From contig CAVOSX010000001.1 in the NCBI GenBank assembly GCA_963699015.1, positions 682,001-746,000 on the forward strand: DNA of 64,000 nt, written 5' to 3'. Every line of letters starts with the position of its first letter. Positions within the stretch are counted from its first letter, which is position 1. Under the pieces are notes generated by a model that was not told where the DNA came from, did not search any database, and worked only from the letters and a program-made list of their open reading frames with translations. Source of the DNA: PALSA-505 sp963699015. Its GTDB lineage: Bacteria > Actinomycetota > Actinomycetes > Streptosporangiales > Streptosporangiaceae. The position numbers and the translations under genes are program-made. This document shows, piece after piece, positions 1 through 9,665 of this stretch.

Positions 1-16
1 CCGGCCGGGCCTGGGC

Positions 17-1996
17 CTAGGCGCGGCCGGCGGACGGGGGATCGGGTGCCGACCGCCCGGTGTCCGCGCGCTGGGCGGGCGTTCCGGCGCTCACGTTCGG
101 GCTGGCGCTCACGTTCGGCCTGGCGCTCACGTTCGGCCTGGCGCTCACGTTCGGGCTGGCGCTCCCGTTCGGCCTGGCGCTCACGTTCGGGCTGGCGCTC
201 GCGTTCGGGCTGGCGCTCGCGCTTGGCCTGGCGCTCGCGCTTGGCTCCCCGTTCGGGCTGGCCGGGCCGCCGCCCGAGGCCACGGCGGTGGGGGACAGCG
301 GCACGCCGGCGTCGCCCGGCTCGCCGTAGTAGAACTGCTTGCCGCGCAGCAGCGAAATCACCGCGCCGATGACCGACATGATGGCGGCCGCGGTGAACAC
401 GATGATCAGGCCGTGGTGGAACGGCCCGGAGATCAGGTGCGGGAAGAACTGCTTGCCGGTGAGCACCGCGACGCTGCGGCGCGGCAGGGTGGCCAGCGTC
501 CCGCTGGGGCCGAGCAGGTGGGCCACCGGGTTGTAGCCGAGCAGCGCGGCAAACATCGTGCTCACCGGCGGCAGGTGGGCGACATGCGCGGCGACCGCGG
601 CCGGGACGCCCTGCGACCGCAGCCCGCTGGCCAGCGTCCGGGGCAGCGTAGCCGCCAGCCCGGCGATCATCAGCGAGAAGAAGATACCGATCGACAAGGA
701 CATGCCGGAGTTCTGGAAGGTGGCCCGCATCCCGGAGGCCGCGCCGCGGTGCTGCGCCGGGACCGCGCTCATGATGGCCGACGTGTTCGGCGAGGCGAAC
801 AGCCCGGAGCCGACCCCGTTGAGGAAGATCAGCACGGCGAATTCCCAGTAGTGGAATTGCACCGGGATCAGCAGCAGGCCGGTGAACGCGCAGGCGGCCA
901 CGAGCAGGCCGGAGGTAGCGAACGGCCGCGGACCGAACCGGTCGGACAGGTAGCCGGAGATCGGGCCGGCGATCAGGAACCCCGCGGTCAGCGGCAGCAG
1001 GTAGATGCCGGCCCACAGCGGCGTGACCAGGTAGTCGTAGCCGTGCAGCGGCAGCCAGATGCCGGCCAGCCAGATGACCAGCATGAACTGCAGCCCGCCG
1101 CGGGCGATCGCGCCGAGCAGGCTGGCCACGTTGCCCGCGGCGAAGGCCCGGATCTTGAACAGGCTCATCTGGAACATCGGCTCGGCGATCTTCGTCTCGA
1201 TGACGCAGAACACGGCGAGCAGCGCCACGCCGATGGCCAGGCCGGCGATCACCTTCGGGTTCGACCACCCGGTCGGGTGCCCGGCGTACGGCTGGATCCC
1301 GTAGGTGATGGCCACCAGCAGCAGGCTGGCGCCGAGCGCAAAGGTGATATTGCCCGGCCAGTCGATCCGGGCCCGCCTGCTGGTCGAGATCTCGCGCAGG
1401 CTGCGGTAGGACCAGATCGTCCCGAACACGCCGATCGGCACGTTCACCCAGAACACGAGGCGCCAGTCCCAGGCGGCCAGCAGGCCGCCGAGCAGCAGCC
1501 CGATGAACTGCCCGGAGATGCCGGCGATCTGGTTGATGCCCAGCGCCATGCCGCGCTGCTTGGCCGGGAACGCGTCGGTCAGGATCGCCGCCGCGTTGGC
1601 CATCATCATCGCGCCGCCGAACGCCTGCACGCACCGCCACCCGATCAGCCACAGCGCCCCGGCCTGGCCGGTCAGCGGGTCCAGCGACAGCGTGATCGAG
1701 GCCAGGGTGAAGACGACGAAACCCAGGTTGTAGATGCGCACCCGGCCGTACATATCGCCGAGCCGGCCCAGCGAGACCACCGCCACGGACTGCACCAGCA
1801 GGTAGCCGATGATCATCCAGAGCAGGTAGCTCACGTTGCCAGGGTCAAGCGGATCCAGGTGGATGCCGCGGAAGATGGCGGGCAGCGCGATGATCACGAT
1901 CGAGGCGTCGATGGTCGCCATCGTGATGCTGAGGGTGGTGTTAGAAAGCGCTACCCACTTATAGCGGTCGCCCCCGACCGGCACCTCTTCCCGCAC
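17..1996 (-). CDS. DHA2-family MFS drug exporter
   Basis: Proton-driven multidrug efflux protein of the 14-helix DHA2 (EmrB/QacA) branch of the major facilitator superfamily, in the cytoplasmic membrane. The N-terminus shows the first helix with TIDASIVIIALPAI, then motif A as GRLGDMYGRVRIYN near residue 80, and a run of hydrophobic segments to about residue 560. The product is 659 residues, longer than the usual 480-550, because the last ~100 residues are a hydrophilic tail built of a six-residue Ser/Ala/Pro/Asn/Val repeat. The start ATG lies 23 bases from a perfect inverted repeat likely to be its operator. No regulator gene adjoins it inside the window. Family assignment is firm; the substrate is unknown. 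Confidence 0.92.
   Translation of the reverse strand: MREEVPVGGDRYKWVALSNTTLSITMATIDASIVIIALPAIFRGIHLDPLDPGNVSYLLWMIIGYLLVQSVAVVSLGRLGDMYGRVRIYNLGFVVFTLASITLSLDPLTGQAGALWLIGWRCVQAFGGAMMMANAAAILTDAFPAKQRGMALGINQIAGISGQFIGLLLGGLLAAWDWRLVFWVNVPIGVFGTIWSYRSLREISTSRRARIDWPGNITFALGASLLLVAITYGIQPYAGHPTGWSNPKVIAGLAIGVALLAVFCVIETKIAEPMFQMSLFKIRAFAAGNVASLLGAIARGGLQFMLVIWLAGIWLPLHGYDYLVTPLWAGIYLLPLTAGFLIAGPISGYLSDRFGPRPFATSGLLVAACAFTGLLLIPVQFHYWEFAVLIFLNGVGSGLFASPNTSAIMSAVPAQHRGAASGMRATFQNSGMSLSIGIFFSLMIAGLAATLPRTLASGLRSQGVPAAVAAHVAHLPPVSTMFAALLGYNPVAHLLGPSGTLATLPRRSVAVLTGKQFFPHLISGPFHHGLIIVFTAAAIMSVIGAVISLLRGKQFYYGEPGDAGVPLSPTAVASGGGPASPNGEPSASARPSASASPNASASPNVSARPNGSASPNVSARPNVSARPNVSASPNVSAGTPAQRADTGRSAPDPPSAGRA
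87..260. repeat. 18-bp tandem repeat inside the efflux gene tail
   Basis: About nine and a half copies of an 18-base unit (consensus GCGCTCACGTTCGGGCTG) lie in tandem and keep the reading frame of the minus-strand transporter gene. They encode a six-residue repeat of the type SARPNV/SASPNA. Copies differ by one to four bases. Length change by slippage would add or remove six residues without breaking the frame. Confidence 0.9.
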
Positions 1997-2018
1997 GTCT
2001 GCACAGCCTATCCGCGAT

Positions 2019-2038
2019 TAGTTGCTTGATGGCAACTA
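2019..2038. promoter_or_regulatory. Probable operator of the efflux gene
   Basis: Perfect 7-base inverted repeat TAGTTGC / GCAACTA with a 6-base spacer, placed 23-42 bases before the minus-strand efflux start. Position and dyad fit a MarR-type dimeric repressor site. The repressor is not identified. Confidence 0.55.
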
Positions 2039-2063
2039 GTTATCTTACCGAACTGCTGCGCGG

Positions 2064-3356
<1,293 letters not shown>

Positions 3357-3523
3357 GAGGCCTCCGCCGTCGGGGCGTAACTCGTGGTCCAGACCACGGT
3401 ACGGCCCGCCGGCTGACGCCCGCGAGATCAGGGCCGCTGTCCGCCCCCCGCCCACCGTCGCCCCCCCGCCCACCGCCCGCCCGACCGCGATTCATGATCA
3501 TCACGACTTTTCACGCAGTAGGA

Positions 3524-3556
3524 CCGGTTTGTGCCCGGTTTTATCCCGGTTTGTCC
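3524..3556. promoter_or_regulatory. Three 11-bp direct repeats upstream of ECF42 gene
   Basis: Heptamer CCGGTTT occurs three times at exactly 11-base intervals (3524, 3535, 3546), each followed by a 4-base spacer. A partial CCGG follows at 3555. It lies ~70 bases before the sigma factor start. Heptamers at one-helical-turn spacing are the known layout of SARP-type activator sites; binding here is inferred. Confidence 0.4.
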
Positions 3557-3627
3557 GGCACTAGCGCATGAAGAGTGGCAGCGATCACGTCGTAGGGTGG
3601 GCCGGGCAGTGCCGAGGAGGAGCCGTC

Positions 3628-4872
3628 ATGACCGCCGACGTCGAGGCCGCAGTGACCCAGGCGTTCCGGGACGAGTGGGGCCGGGTCGTCGCCACGCTGA
3701 TCCGGGTCACCGGGAACTGGGACCTCGCCGAGGAGTGCGCGCAGGATGCCTTCGCCGCGGCCCTGCAGCGCTGGCCGAGGGACGGAATTCCGCGCCGCCC
3801 CGGGGCCTGGCTGACCACGACCGCGCGCAACCGCGCCACCGACAAGCTGCGCCGGGACGCGGTCGGTGCCGCGAAGCTGCGGGAGGTGGCGGCCGCGTCG
3901 TACCCGCCGGAACCCGAGGCCGGGCCCGGCGAGCACGCCGTGCCCGACGACCGGCTGCGGCTGATGTTCACCTGCTGCCACCCGGCGCTGCCCCTGGAGG
4001 CCCAGGTCGCGCTGACCCTGCGCACCCTGGCCGGGCTGACCACCGAGGAGATAGCCCGGGCCTTCCTGGTCGGCGAGCAGACCATGGCCAAGCGGCTGGT
4101 CCGGGCCAAGCAGAAGATCCGGCAGGCGAGGATCCCCTACCGGGTGCCCCCGGCGCACCTGCTGCCTGAGCGCACGCCGGCCGTGCTGGGAGTGCTGTAC
4201 CTGCTGTTCAACGAGGGCTACTCGGCCTCGTCGGGCGCCAACCTCCTGCGGCAGGGCCTGACCGCCGAGGCGATCCGGCTGGGCCGGGTGCTGACCCGGC
4301 TGATGCCGGGCGAGCCGGAAGCGGCAGGGCTGCTCGCGCTGATGCTGCTGCACGACGCCCGCCGCGCCGCCCGGCTCGATGCCGCGGGCGACGTGGTGAC
4401 GCTGGAGGAGCAGGACCGGGGTCGCTGGGATGCCGCGGAGATCGCCGAGGGCGCGGCCCTGCTCGACGGCGCGCTGCGGCAGGGGCGACCCGGCCCTTAC
4501 CAGGTGCAGGCGGCCATCGCCGCCTGCCACGTCACCGCGGCCACCGCGGCCGACACCGACTGGGCCGAGATCGCCGCGCTCTACGGTCAGCTCGCGCGGC
4601 TGGTGCCCTCCCCGGTCGTCCGGCTGAACCGGGCGGTGGCGGTGGGCATGGCCGAGGGGCCGCAAGCGGGTCTCGAGCTCGTTGCGCGGCTGCAGGCGTC
4701 GGGGGAGCTGGCCGGCTACCACCTGCTGCCCGCGACGCGGGCCGATCTGCTGCGCCGCCTCGGCCGTGACCAGGAGGCCGCCGCGGCCTACGGCGAGGCG
4801 CTGGAGCTGGTCCGCACCGAGGCCGAGCGGCGTTTCCTGCGCCGCCGGCTGGCCGAGGCCGGCCCGCGGTAA
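3628..4872 (+). CDS. ECF42-type RNA polymerase sigma factor
   Basis: Extracytoplasmic-function sigma factor of the ECF42 group, which carries a long C-terminal extension. Sigma region 2 spans about residues 5-75 (ECAQDAFAAALQRWP), region 4 about residues 115-170 (LTTEEIARAFLVGEQTMAKRL), and residues ~180-410 form the DUF6596/TPR-like extension with the typical LYLLFNEGYSASSG. At 414 residues it has full family length. GAGGAGG at 3614-3620 sets the start. ECF42 genes are normally linked to a DGPF/YCII-domain gene; none adjoins this copy, unlike the paralogue at 27.4 kb. Its stop is directly followed by an ATG of a short leader frame ahead of the tetracycline-resistance-like gene. Confidence 0.9.
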   Translation: MTADVEAAVTQAFRDEWGRVVATLIRVTGNWDLAEECAQDAFAAALQRWPRDGIPRRPGAWLTTTARNRATDKLRRDAVGAAKLREVAAASYPPEPEAGPGEHAVPDDRLRLMFTCCHPALPLEAQVALTLRTLAGLTTEEIARAFLVGEQTMAKRLVRAKQKIRQARIPYRVPPAHLLPERTPAVLGVLYLLFNEGYSASSGANLLRQGLTAEAIRLGRVLTRLMPGEPEAAGLLALMLLHDARRAARLDAAGDVVTLEEQDRGRWDAAEIAEGAALLDGALRQGRPGPYQVQAAIAACHVTAATAADTDWAEIAALYGQLARLVPSPVVRLNRAVAVGMAEGPQAGLELVARLQASGELAGYHLLPATRADLLRRLGRDQEAAAAYGEALELVRTEAERRFLRRRLAEAGPR

Positions 4873-5002
4873 ATGAGTTGCCCGGCCGAACGCGGTCTGC
4901 TGTACTCGGCCCAGCATCCGGTCAGCCAGGGAGTGAAATGCGAGCAGCGTCCGTGTCTTCACCGAGGGAGGTTTTCGCCTATCCGAAGGACATGACGCTT
5001 CG
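4873..5002 (+). promoter_or_regulatory. Possible attenuating leader of the Tet-like gene
   Basis: A 40-codon frame starts immediately after the sigma factor stop (TAA then ATG at 4873) and ends with TGA at 4993-4995, six bases before the GTG of the GTPase. A second frame with a good ribosome site (AGGGAGTGA) starts at ATG 4938 and ends at 5048, overlapping the GTPase start out of frame. CGAAG (4984-4988) can pair with CTTCG (4998-5002), which would hide the GAAGGA ribosome site and part of the start codon; the leader stop sits in the loop. This geometry resembles ribosome-stalling leaders of antibiotic-resistance genes. The stem is only 5 bp, so the assignment is tentative. Confidence 0.35.
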
Positions 5003-6993
5003 TGAGCACGCTCAACCTGGGAATCCTGGCGCATGTAGACGCCGGTAAGACGACGCTGACCGAGCGGCTTCTGTACGCCGCCGGGGTCATCGACGAGGTC
5101 GGCAGCGTTGATGACGGCAGCACCCAGACCGACACCCTGGCGCTGGAGCGGCAGCGCGGCATCACGATCAAGTCCGCCGTCGTGTCCTTCGCCATCGGCG
5201 ATGTCACCGTCAACCTGATCGACACGCCCGGCCACCCGGACTTCATCGCCGAGGTGGAGCGGGTGCTGAACGTCCTGGACGGCGCGGTACTGGTGGTCTC
5301 CGCGGTCGAGGGCGTGCAGGCGCAGACCCGGGTGCTGATGCGCACGCTGCGGCGGCTGCGCATCCCCACCCTCATCTTCGTGAACAAGATCGACCGCAGC
5401 GGCGCGCACGGCGGCCGCGCCCTGGCGGACATCGCGGCGAAGCTGTCCCCGGCGGTCATCGCGATGGGATCGGCCGGCAACCCGGGCGCCCCCGGCGCGC
5501 GCTACACGCCCTACACCGCGGCCGACGGCGGCTTCACCGCCCGGCTGACTGACCTGCTCGCCGAGCACGACGACGCGCTGCTGTCCGCTTTCGTCCGCGA
5601 CGAGACGTCGGTGTCCTACCGCCGCCTCCGCCGCACCCTGGCTGCGCAGACCAGGCGGGCGCTGGTGCACCCGGTGTTCTTCGGCTCGGCGATCACCGGC
5701 GCGGGCACCGGCGCGCTGGCCGCGGGCATCCGCGACCTGCTGCCCGCAGCCGGGGGCGACGCGGATGGCCCGGTTGCGGGCACCGTGTTCAAGGTCGAAC
5801 GCGGCCAGGCCGGCGAGAAGGTCGCCTACGTCCGTATGCTCTCCGGGACGGCGCGGGTCAGGGACCGGCTGCCGTTCGGCAGGAACGGGGGCGGCAAGGT
5901 GACCGCGATCAGCGTCTTCGACCGCGGCCCCGCTGTCCGGCGTGCCTCGGTCGCCGCGGGGCAGATCGGCAAGCTCTGGGGACTGGACGGCGTCAGGATC
6001 GGCGACGCGATCGGCTCACTGCGCGCGGCGGTGCCGGGCCGTAACCACTTCGCCCCGCCGACGCTGGAGACCGTCGTGGTCCCGGACCGCCGCGCCGATC
6101 GTGGCGCGCTGCTTTCCGCACTCGAACAGCTGGCCGAGCAGGACCCGCTGATCAACCTGCGCCAAGACGACGTCCGGCAGGAAATCTTCGTCTCGCTCTA
6201 CGGCGAGGTGCAGAAGGAGGTCATCCAGGCCACGCTGGCCAGCGACTACGGCATCGGCGTCAGCTTCAGTGACAGCACGACGATCTGCATCGAGCGCCCG
6301 GCGGGCAGCGGCGCAGTCGTCGAGTTCATCAACCAGGCGCCCAATCCGTTCCTGGCCACGGTGGGGCTGCGCGTAGTCCCGGCCGCGGCCGGCTCCGGCG
6401 TCTGCTACCGGGTGGCGGGCGACCGGCTCGGTACCATGCCGGTCGCGTTCTTCAAGGCGGTCGAGGAGACCGTGCACGAGACGCTGCGGCAGGGGCTGCG
6501 CGGCTGGCAGGTCACCGACTGCACGGTCACCCTGACGCACACCGGCTACTGGCCGCGGCAGAGCCACGCGCACGCCCATTTCGACAAGAGCATGTCGAGC
6601 ACCGCGGGGGACTTCCGCAGCCTGACCCCGCTGGTCCTGGCGAGCGCGCTGGAACAAGCCGGCACGACCGTGTACGAGCCGATGCACCGGTTTCGCCTCG
6701 AGGCCCCGGCGGACACGATCGGGTCGATAGTGCCGGCCTTGACCCGGCTGCGCGCGATCCCGCGCGCCCCCTCCACCCGGGGCTCGTCGTGCCTGCTCGA
6801 AGGCGAGATCCCGGCGGCCCGGCTGAGCGAGCTGGAGCGGCAGCTGCCCGGGCTGACCCGCGGCGAGGGCGTGCTCGACTGGGAGTTCGGCCGTTACCGG
6901 GCGGTCAGCGGCGAGATCCCGGCCCGGCCGAGAACCGACCACAACCCGCTCGACCGCAAGCAGTACCTGCTCCGCGTCCAGCGGCGCGTCTAG
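5002..6993 (+). CDS. Tet(M)/Otr(A)-like ribosomal protection GTPase
   Basis: EF-G-like translational GTPase of the tetracycline ribosomal protection family. These proteins bind the ribosome, hydrolyse GTP and dislodge tetracycline. The G-domain motifs are intact: AHVDAGKTTLTERLL (P-loop), DTPGHPDF (switch II) and FVNKIDR (G4). The C-terminal domain IV segment SMSSTAGDFRSLTPLVL matches the loop that reaches the drug site in this family. The length of 663 residues is typical. The start is GTG. Actinobacterial members include self-protection genes (Otr(A)) and uncharacterised housekeeping relatives, so actual resistance is not proven. The upstream leader suggests drug- or translation-dependent control. 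Confidence 0.9.
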   Translation: MSTLNLGILAHVDAGKTTLTERLLYAAGVIDEVGSVDDGSTQTDTLALERQRGITIKSAVVSFAIGDVTVNLIDTPGHPDFIAEVERVLNVLDGAVLVVSAVEGVQAQTRVLMRTLRRLRIPTLIFVNKIDRSGAHGGRALADIAAKLSPAVIAMGSAGNPGAPGARYTPYTAADGGFTARLTDLLAEHDDALLSAFVRDETSVSYRRLRRTLAAQTRRALVHPVFFGSAITGAGTGALAAGIRDLLPAAGGDADGPVAGTVFKVERGQAGEKVAYVRMLSGTARVRDRLPFGRNGGGKVTAISVFDRGPAVRRASVAAGQIGKLWGLDGVRIGDAIGSLRAAVPGRNHFAPPTLETVVVPDRRADRGALLSALEQLAEQDPLINLRQDDVRQEIFVSLYGEVQKEVIQATLASDYGIGVSFSDSTTICIERPAGSGAVVEFINQAPNPFLATVGLRVVPAAAGSGVCYRVAGDRLGTMPVAFFKAVEETVHETLRQGLRGWQVTDCTVTLTHTGYWPRQSHAHAHFDKSMSSTAGDFRSLTPLVLASALEQAGTTVYEPMHRFRLEAPADTIGSIVPALTRLRAIPRAPSTRGSSCLLEGEIPAARLSELERQLPGLTRGEGVLDWEFGRYRAVSGEIPARPRTDHNPLDRKQYLLRVQRRV

Positions 6994-7033
6994 CCGTCCG
7001 GTCGCCCTGTTCACCCGGGGCCGGCCCGGGCCG

Positions 7034-7699
7034 TCAGCTGGCGATGCCGATGGCCTGCTTGATCGTGTCCGGCTGGCCGAGCACGCTCAGCATGTAGCGG
7101 GCGACATCGGCGCGCGGAACCGACAGGCCGCCGCGCAGGTTCTGGCCGAATGCCGTGCGGTAGCTGCCGGTCGCAGGCTTGCCGGTCAGCCGGGGCGGCC
7201 GGACCACGGTCCAGTCCAGGCCGCTGGCGGCCAGGATGTCCTCCATCTGCGCGAGGTCGGCGAAGACCTTGCCGAGCGTCGCGCTGGCCACGTGACTGAG
7301 CAGGTACCGCATGAAGAACCCGTCACCGGGGTCGTGCTCCGGCGGCCGGGGGCGGCCGGGCGTGGGTATCGTGCTCACCGGAGCGGCGCTGACCGCGACG
7401 ATGCGCCGGACGCCGGCGGCCTGCATCGCGGCCACGATGGCTTGCGTGCCCTGCGCGGCGACCCCGGCGTCGGCATTCGACCGGGGGCCGAGCCCGGACA
7501 GGACCGCGCCGGCCCCAGCGACCGCCGCTTCCACCGCCGCCGGGTCGGCGGCGGTCATGTTGGCGGTGACGGCGCGTACCGGCCGGGACAGCTTGCCCGG
7601 ATTGCGTACCACCGCGGTGACGTCGTGACCGGCGTCGACGGCTTGCTCGAGCAGTTGCCGGCCGATGCCGCCGGTGGCTGCGAAGATAGTGAGCTTCAC
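7034..7699 (-). CDS. NAD(P)H-binding atypical SDR oxidoreductase
   Basis: Small Rossmann-fold protein of the NmrA/YwnB-like atypical short-chain dehydrogenase group. The N-terminus MKLTIFAATGGIGRQLLEQA shows the glycine-rich NADP-binding turn. Later, VVRNPGKL and the ...DWTVVRPPRLT... segment are typical of flavin-reductase/epimerase-like members. At 221 residues it is full length. It is divergent from a MarR regulator across 69 AT-rich bases, a common layout for a redox- or quinone-responsive pair. The substrate cannot be deduced. Confidence 0.88.
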   Translation of the reverse strand: MKLTIFAATGGIGRQLLEQAVDAGHDVTAVVRNPGKLSRPVRAVTANMTAADPAAVEAAVAGAGAVLSGLGPRSNADAGVAAQGTQAIVAAMQAAGVRRIVAVSAAPVSTIPTPGRPRPPEHDPGDGFFMRYLLSHVASATLGKVFADLAQMEDILAASGLDWTVVRPPRLTGKPATGSYRTAFGQNLRGGLSVPRADVARYMLSVLGQPDTIKQAIGIAS

Positions 7700-7725
7700 G
7701 TGCTACTCCCTGTACCTGTTCCGGT

Positions 7726-7744
7726 ATATTCTTACTCCGAATAT
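7726..7744. promoter_or_regulatory. Operator between SDR and MarR genes
   Basis: Perfect inverted repeat ATATTC / GAATAT with a 7-base spacer in an AT-rich divergent promoter. It is followed by a near-palindrome TATTGTATAATA (7742-7753). MarR proteins usually bind such sites between their own gene and the controlled neighbour. Confidence 0.55.
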
Positions 7745-7768
7745 TGTATAATACGAGAAAAATATCAT

Positions 7769-8329
7769 ATGAATTCTGTACTATCTGACGATGCGGGCTC
7801 GGCCCGGCACCGGCGACGGCAGACCACCGCGGTCAAGCAGTCGCTGCGCGAGCTGAGTAGCCAGCTGTCCCTGCTCGACCACCGGGTCAGCGCGCGGCTT
7901 GACCTCAGGGACAGCGACCTGGACTGCCTGGAGCTGGTACTCAGGCACGGCCCGCTCAGCCCCGGCGAGCTGGCCCGCCGGGCTGGCCTGCACCCGGCCA
8001 CGATGACCGGCATCCTGGACCGGCTGCAGCGCGGCGGCTGGGTGAGCAGGGAACGCGACCCCGGCGCGGCCGACCGGCGGGCCGTCACCGTCCGGGCCCG
8101 CCGCGACCGCAACCCGGAGATCTTCGGTCTCTACGCCGGGATGAACACGCTGATGGACCAGATCTGCGCCGGGTACACCGGCGCCGAGCTCCAGCTCCTG
8201 GCCGGCTTCCTGCGCCGCACCGCCACCGCCGGCCAGGAGGCCACCGAGCAGCTGGCCGCGGCAGAAGACCCGGCCCCCCGGCGGGCGAGCCGGGCGGCGA
8301 CACCAGGGCCGGCGGGCCCGCCGCAATAG
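7769..8329 (+). CDS. MarR-family transcriptional regulator
   Basis: Winged-helix repressor of 186 residues. The HTH lies near residues 55-85 (LSPGELARRAGLHPATMTGILDRLQ), followed by the wing with RDPGAADRRAVTV. The chosen ATG directly follows the AT-rich divergent promoter; the frame remains open upstream, but that part overlaps the opposite gene and has no family similarity. It probably controls itself and the divergent SDR through the palindrome in between. The C-terminal tail is rich in Pro, Ala and Arg. Confidence 0.87.
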   Translation: MNSVLSDDAGSARHRRRQTTAVKQSLRELSSQLSLLDHRVSARLDLRDSDLDCLELVLRHGPLSPGELARRAGLHPATMTGILDRLQRGGWVSRERDPGAADRRAVTVRARRDRNPEIFGLYAGMNTLMDQICAGYTGAELQLLAGFLRRTATAGQEATEQLAAAEDPAPRRASRAATPGPAGPPQ

Positions 8330-8362
8330 GCTGGCCCCGCGGGCGGAGGCCGGGAGACGCGG

Positions 8363-8773
8363 ATGGACATCAGGGACATCAACCGCCGTGTGATCGAGCA
8401 GTTCCGGGCCGGCGGCGAGATCGAGGGCATGCACCGGGACCGGATCGTCCTGCTCACCACCACCGGAGCCAGGACCGGGCAGCGCCGCACGACGCCGATG
8501 ATGTTCCACCGCGACGGCGGCCGGCTGCTCGTGGTCGCGTCCAACGCGGGCGCGCCGAAGCACCCGGACTGGTATCGCAACCTGGTCGCCGATCCCCGGG
8601 TCACGGTAGAGGCCGGCGACGAGATCTACCCGGCGCTGGCCTCTACCCTCGAGGGTGCGGACCGGGCCGGGGCATGGTCCATGCTCAAGGAGAGCTACCG
8701 GTTCTTCGCCGATCACGAGGCCAGCACCGAGCGCATCATCCCCGTGGTCGCGCTGACCAGGACCACGGGCTGA
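8363..8773 (+). CDS. Ddn-like F420-dependent nitroreductase-family protein
   Basis: Deazaflavin (F420)-dependent nitroreductase/quinone-reductase family protein of 136 residues, full length for the family. Typical segments are visible: LLTTTGARTGQRRTTPMMF, then LLVVASNAGAPKHPDWYRNL near the middle, and PDW-Y-NL with the following ADPRVTVE. It reduces quinones, coumarins or similar compounds with F420H2 in characterised homologues; the substrate here is unknown. It is transcribed with the MarR gene upstream (33 bases apart) and the pentapeptide repeat gene downstream (4 bases apart). Confidence 0.9.
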   Translation: MDIRDINRRVIEQFRAGGEIEGMHRDRIVLLTTTGARTGQRRTTPMMFHRDGGRLLVVASNAGAPKHPDWYRNLVADPRVTVEAGDEIYPALASTLEGADRAGAWSMLKESYRFFADHEASTERIIPVVALTRTTG

Positions 8774-8777
8774 GGCA

Positions 8778-9611
8778 GTGCCGGACCGGCCGGATCTGCG
8801 GGCTGACTGCGAGCGCTGCTTCGGGCTCTGCTGCGTGGTGCCGGCCTTCTCCGTCTCGGCGGATTTCGCCATCGACAAGGCCGCGGGACAGCCGTGCCCG
8901 CACCTGAGTGCGGGCTTTCGCTGCGGCATTCACCGCCAGCTCCGGCCGCGGGGCTTCCCCGGCTGCGCCGTCTACGACTGCTTCGGCGCCGGCCAGAAGG
9001 TCGCCCAGGTCACCTTCGGCGGCCAGGACTGGCGGCGGGACCCAGATACCGCCGGGCAGATGTTCGCCGCGTTCCCTGTCATGCGCCAGCTGCACGAGCT
9101 GCTCTGGTACCTGGCCGAAGCGCTGGCGCTGCCGGCCGCTGGCCCGCTGCACGAGGAACTCCGAAGCGCGCTCGGGCAGATCGAGCGGCTGACCGCCAGT
9201 CGCGCCGACACTCTGCTCGCTCTGGATATGACCGCCCGCCGGCAGCAGGTCAATGCGCTGCTGGTGCGGGCGAGCGAGCTCGCCCGGGCCGGCCTCGGGC
9301 CGCCGGGATCGCGGGCTGACTACCGGGGCACCGATCTCATCGGGGCCGACCTGCGAGGTGCCAGCCTGCGCGGCGCCAGCCTGCGGGGAGCCCGCCTGCT
9401 GGGGGCCGACCTAGCCGGAGCTGACCTGACCGGCGCCGACCTGACCGGCGCCGACCTGCGCGGCGCCGACCTGGCCGGGGCCGACCTGGCCGGGTCCATC
9501 TTCCTCACCCAGTCCCAGCTCGATGCGGCCCGCGGCGACGCCGCCACCAGGCTGCCGGCCTCGCTGGCGCGGCCCGCGCACTGGCGCCAGGACACCTGTA
9601 CCGCCCCGTGA
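8778..9611 (+). CDS. Pentapeptide repeat protein with N-terminal Cys cluster
   Basis: Two-part protein of 277 residues. Residues ~10-75 contain a cysteine-rich block (CERCFGLCCVVP, CPHL, FRCGIH, GCAVYDCFG) like an YkgJ-type metal-binding region. After a helical linker, residues ~178-240 are about 13 A(D/S)L(R/A/T)GA pentapeptide repeats that fold as a right-handed quadrilateral beta-helix. GTG start 5 bases after the previous stop. Relatives are common in actinobacteria, with no assigned role. A DNA-mimic gyrase-protection role as in Qnr/MfpA is possible but not shown, because the repeat block is short. Confidence 0.85.
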   Translation: MPDRPDLRADCERCFGLCCVVPAFSVSADFAIDKAAGQPCPHLSAGFRCGIHRQLRPRGFPGCAVYDCFGAGQKVAQVTFGGQDWRRDPDTAGQMFAAFPVMRQLHELLWYLAEALALPAAGPLHEELRSALGQIERLTASRADTLLALDMTARRQQVNALLVRASELARAGLGPPGSRADYRGTDLIGADLRGASLRGASLRGARLLGADLAGADLTGADLTGADLRGADLAGADLAGSIFLTQSQLDAARGDAATRLPASLARPAHWRQDTCTAP

Positions 9612-9665
9612 CACGCGGGGTAAAACCCTGGCGGGAAGGGCGCGGGCCGGTATAGAACGGTCGGC

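Noticed and set aside
87..260. CRISPR array
   Set aside because: Tandem 18-base units without unique spacers, inside a coding gene.
413..2029. Long plus-strand reading frame opposite the efflux gene
   Set aside because: Arg/Gln/His-rich shadow frame typical of GC-rich DNA; the minus strand has clear MFS homology.
3541..5670. Minus-strand 709-codon frame
   Set aside because: It crosses the ECF42 and GTPase genes antisense and has no recognisable domain.
7764..7776. Adjacent CATATG and GAATTC looking like a cloning junction
   Set aside because: They fall in a natural AT-rich divergent promoter with continuous gene context on both sides.
9604..9620. CCCCG/CGGGG hairpin as terminator of the pentapeptide gene
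   Set aside because: Only 5 bp, overlaps the stop codon and has no T-run; too weak to call.
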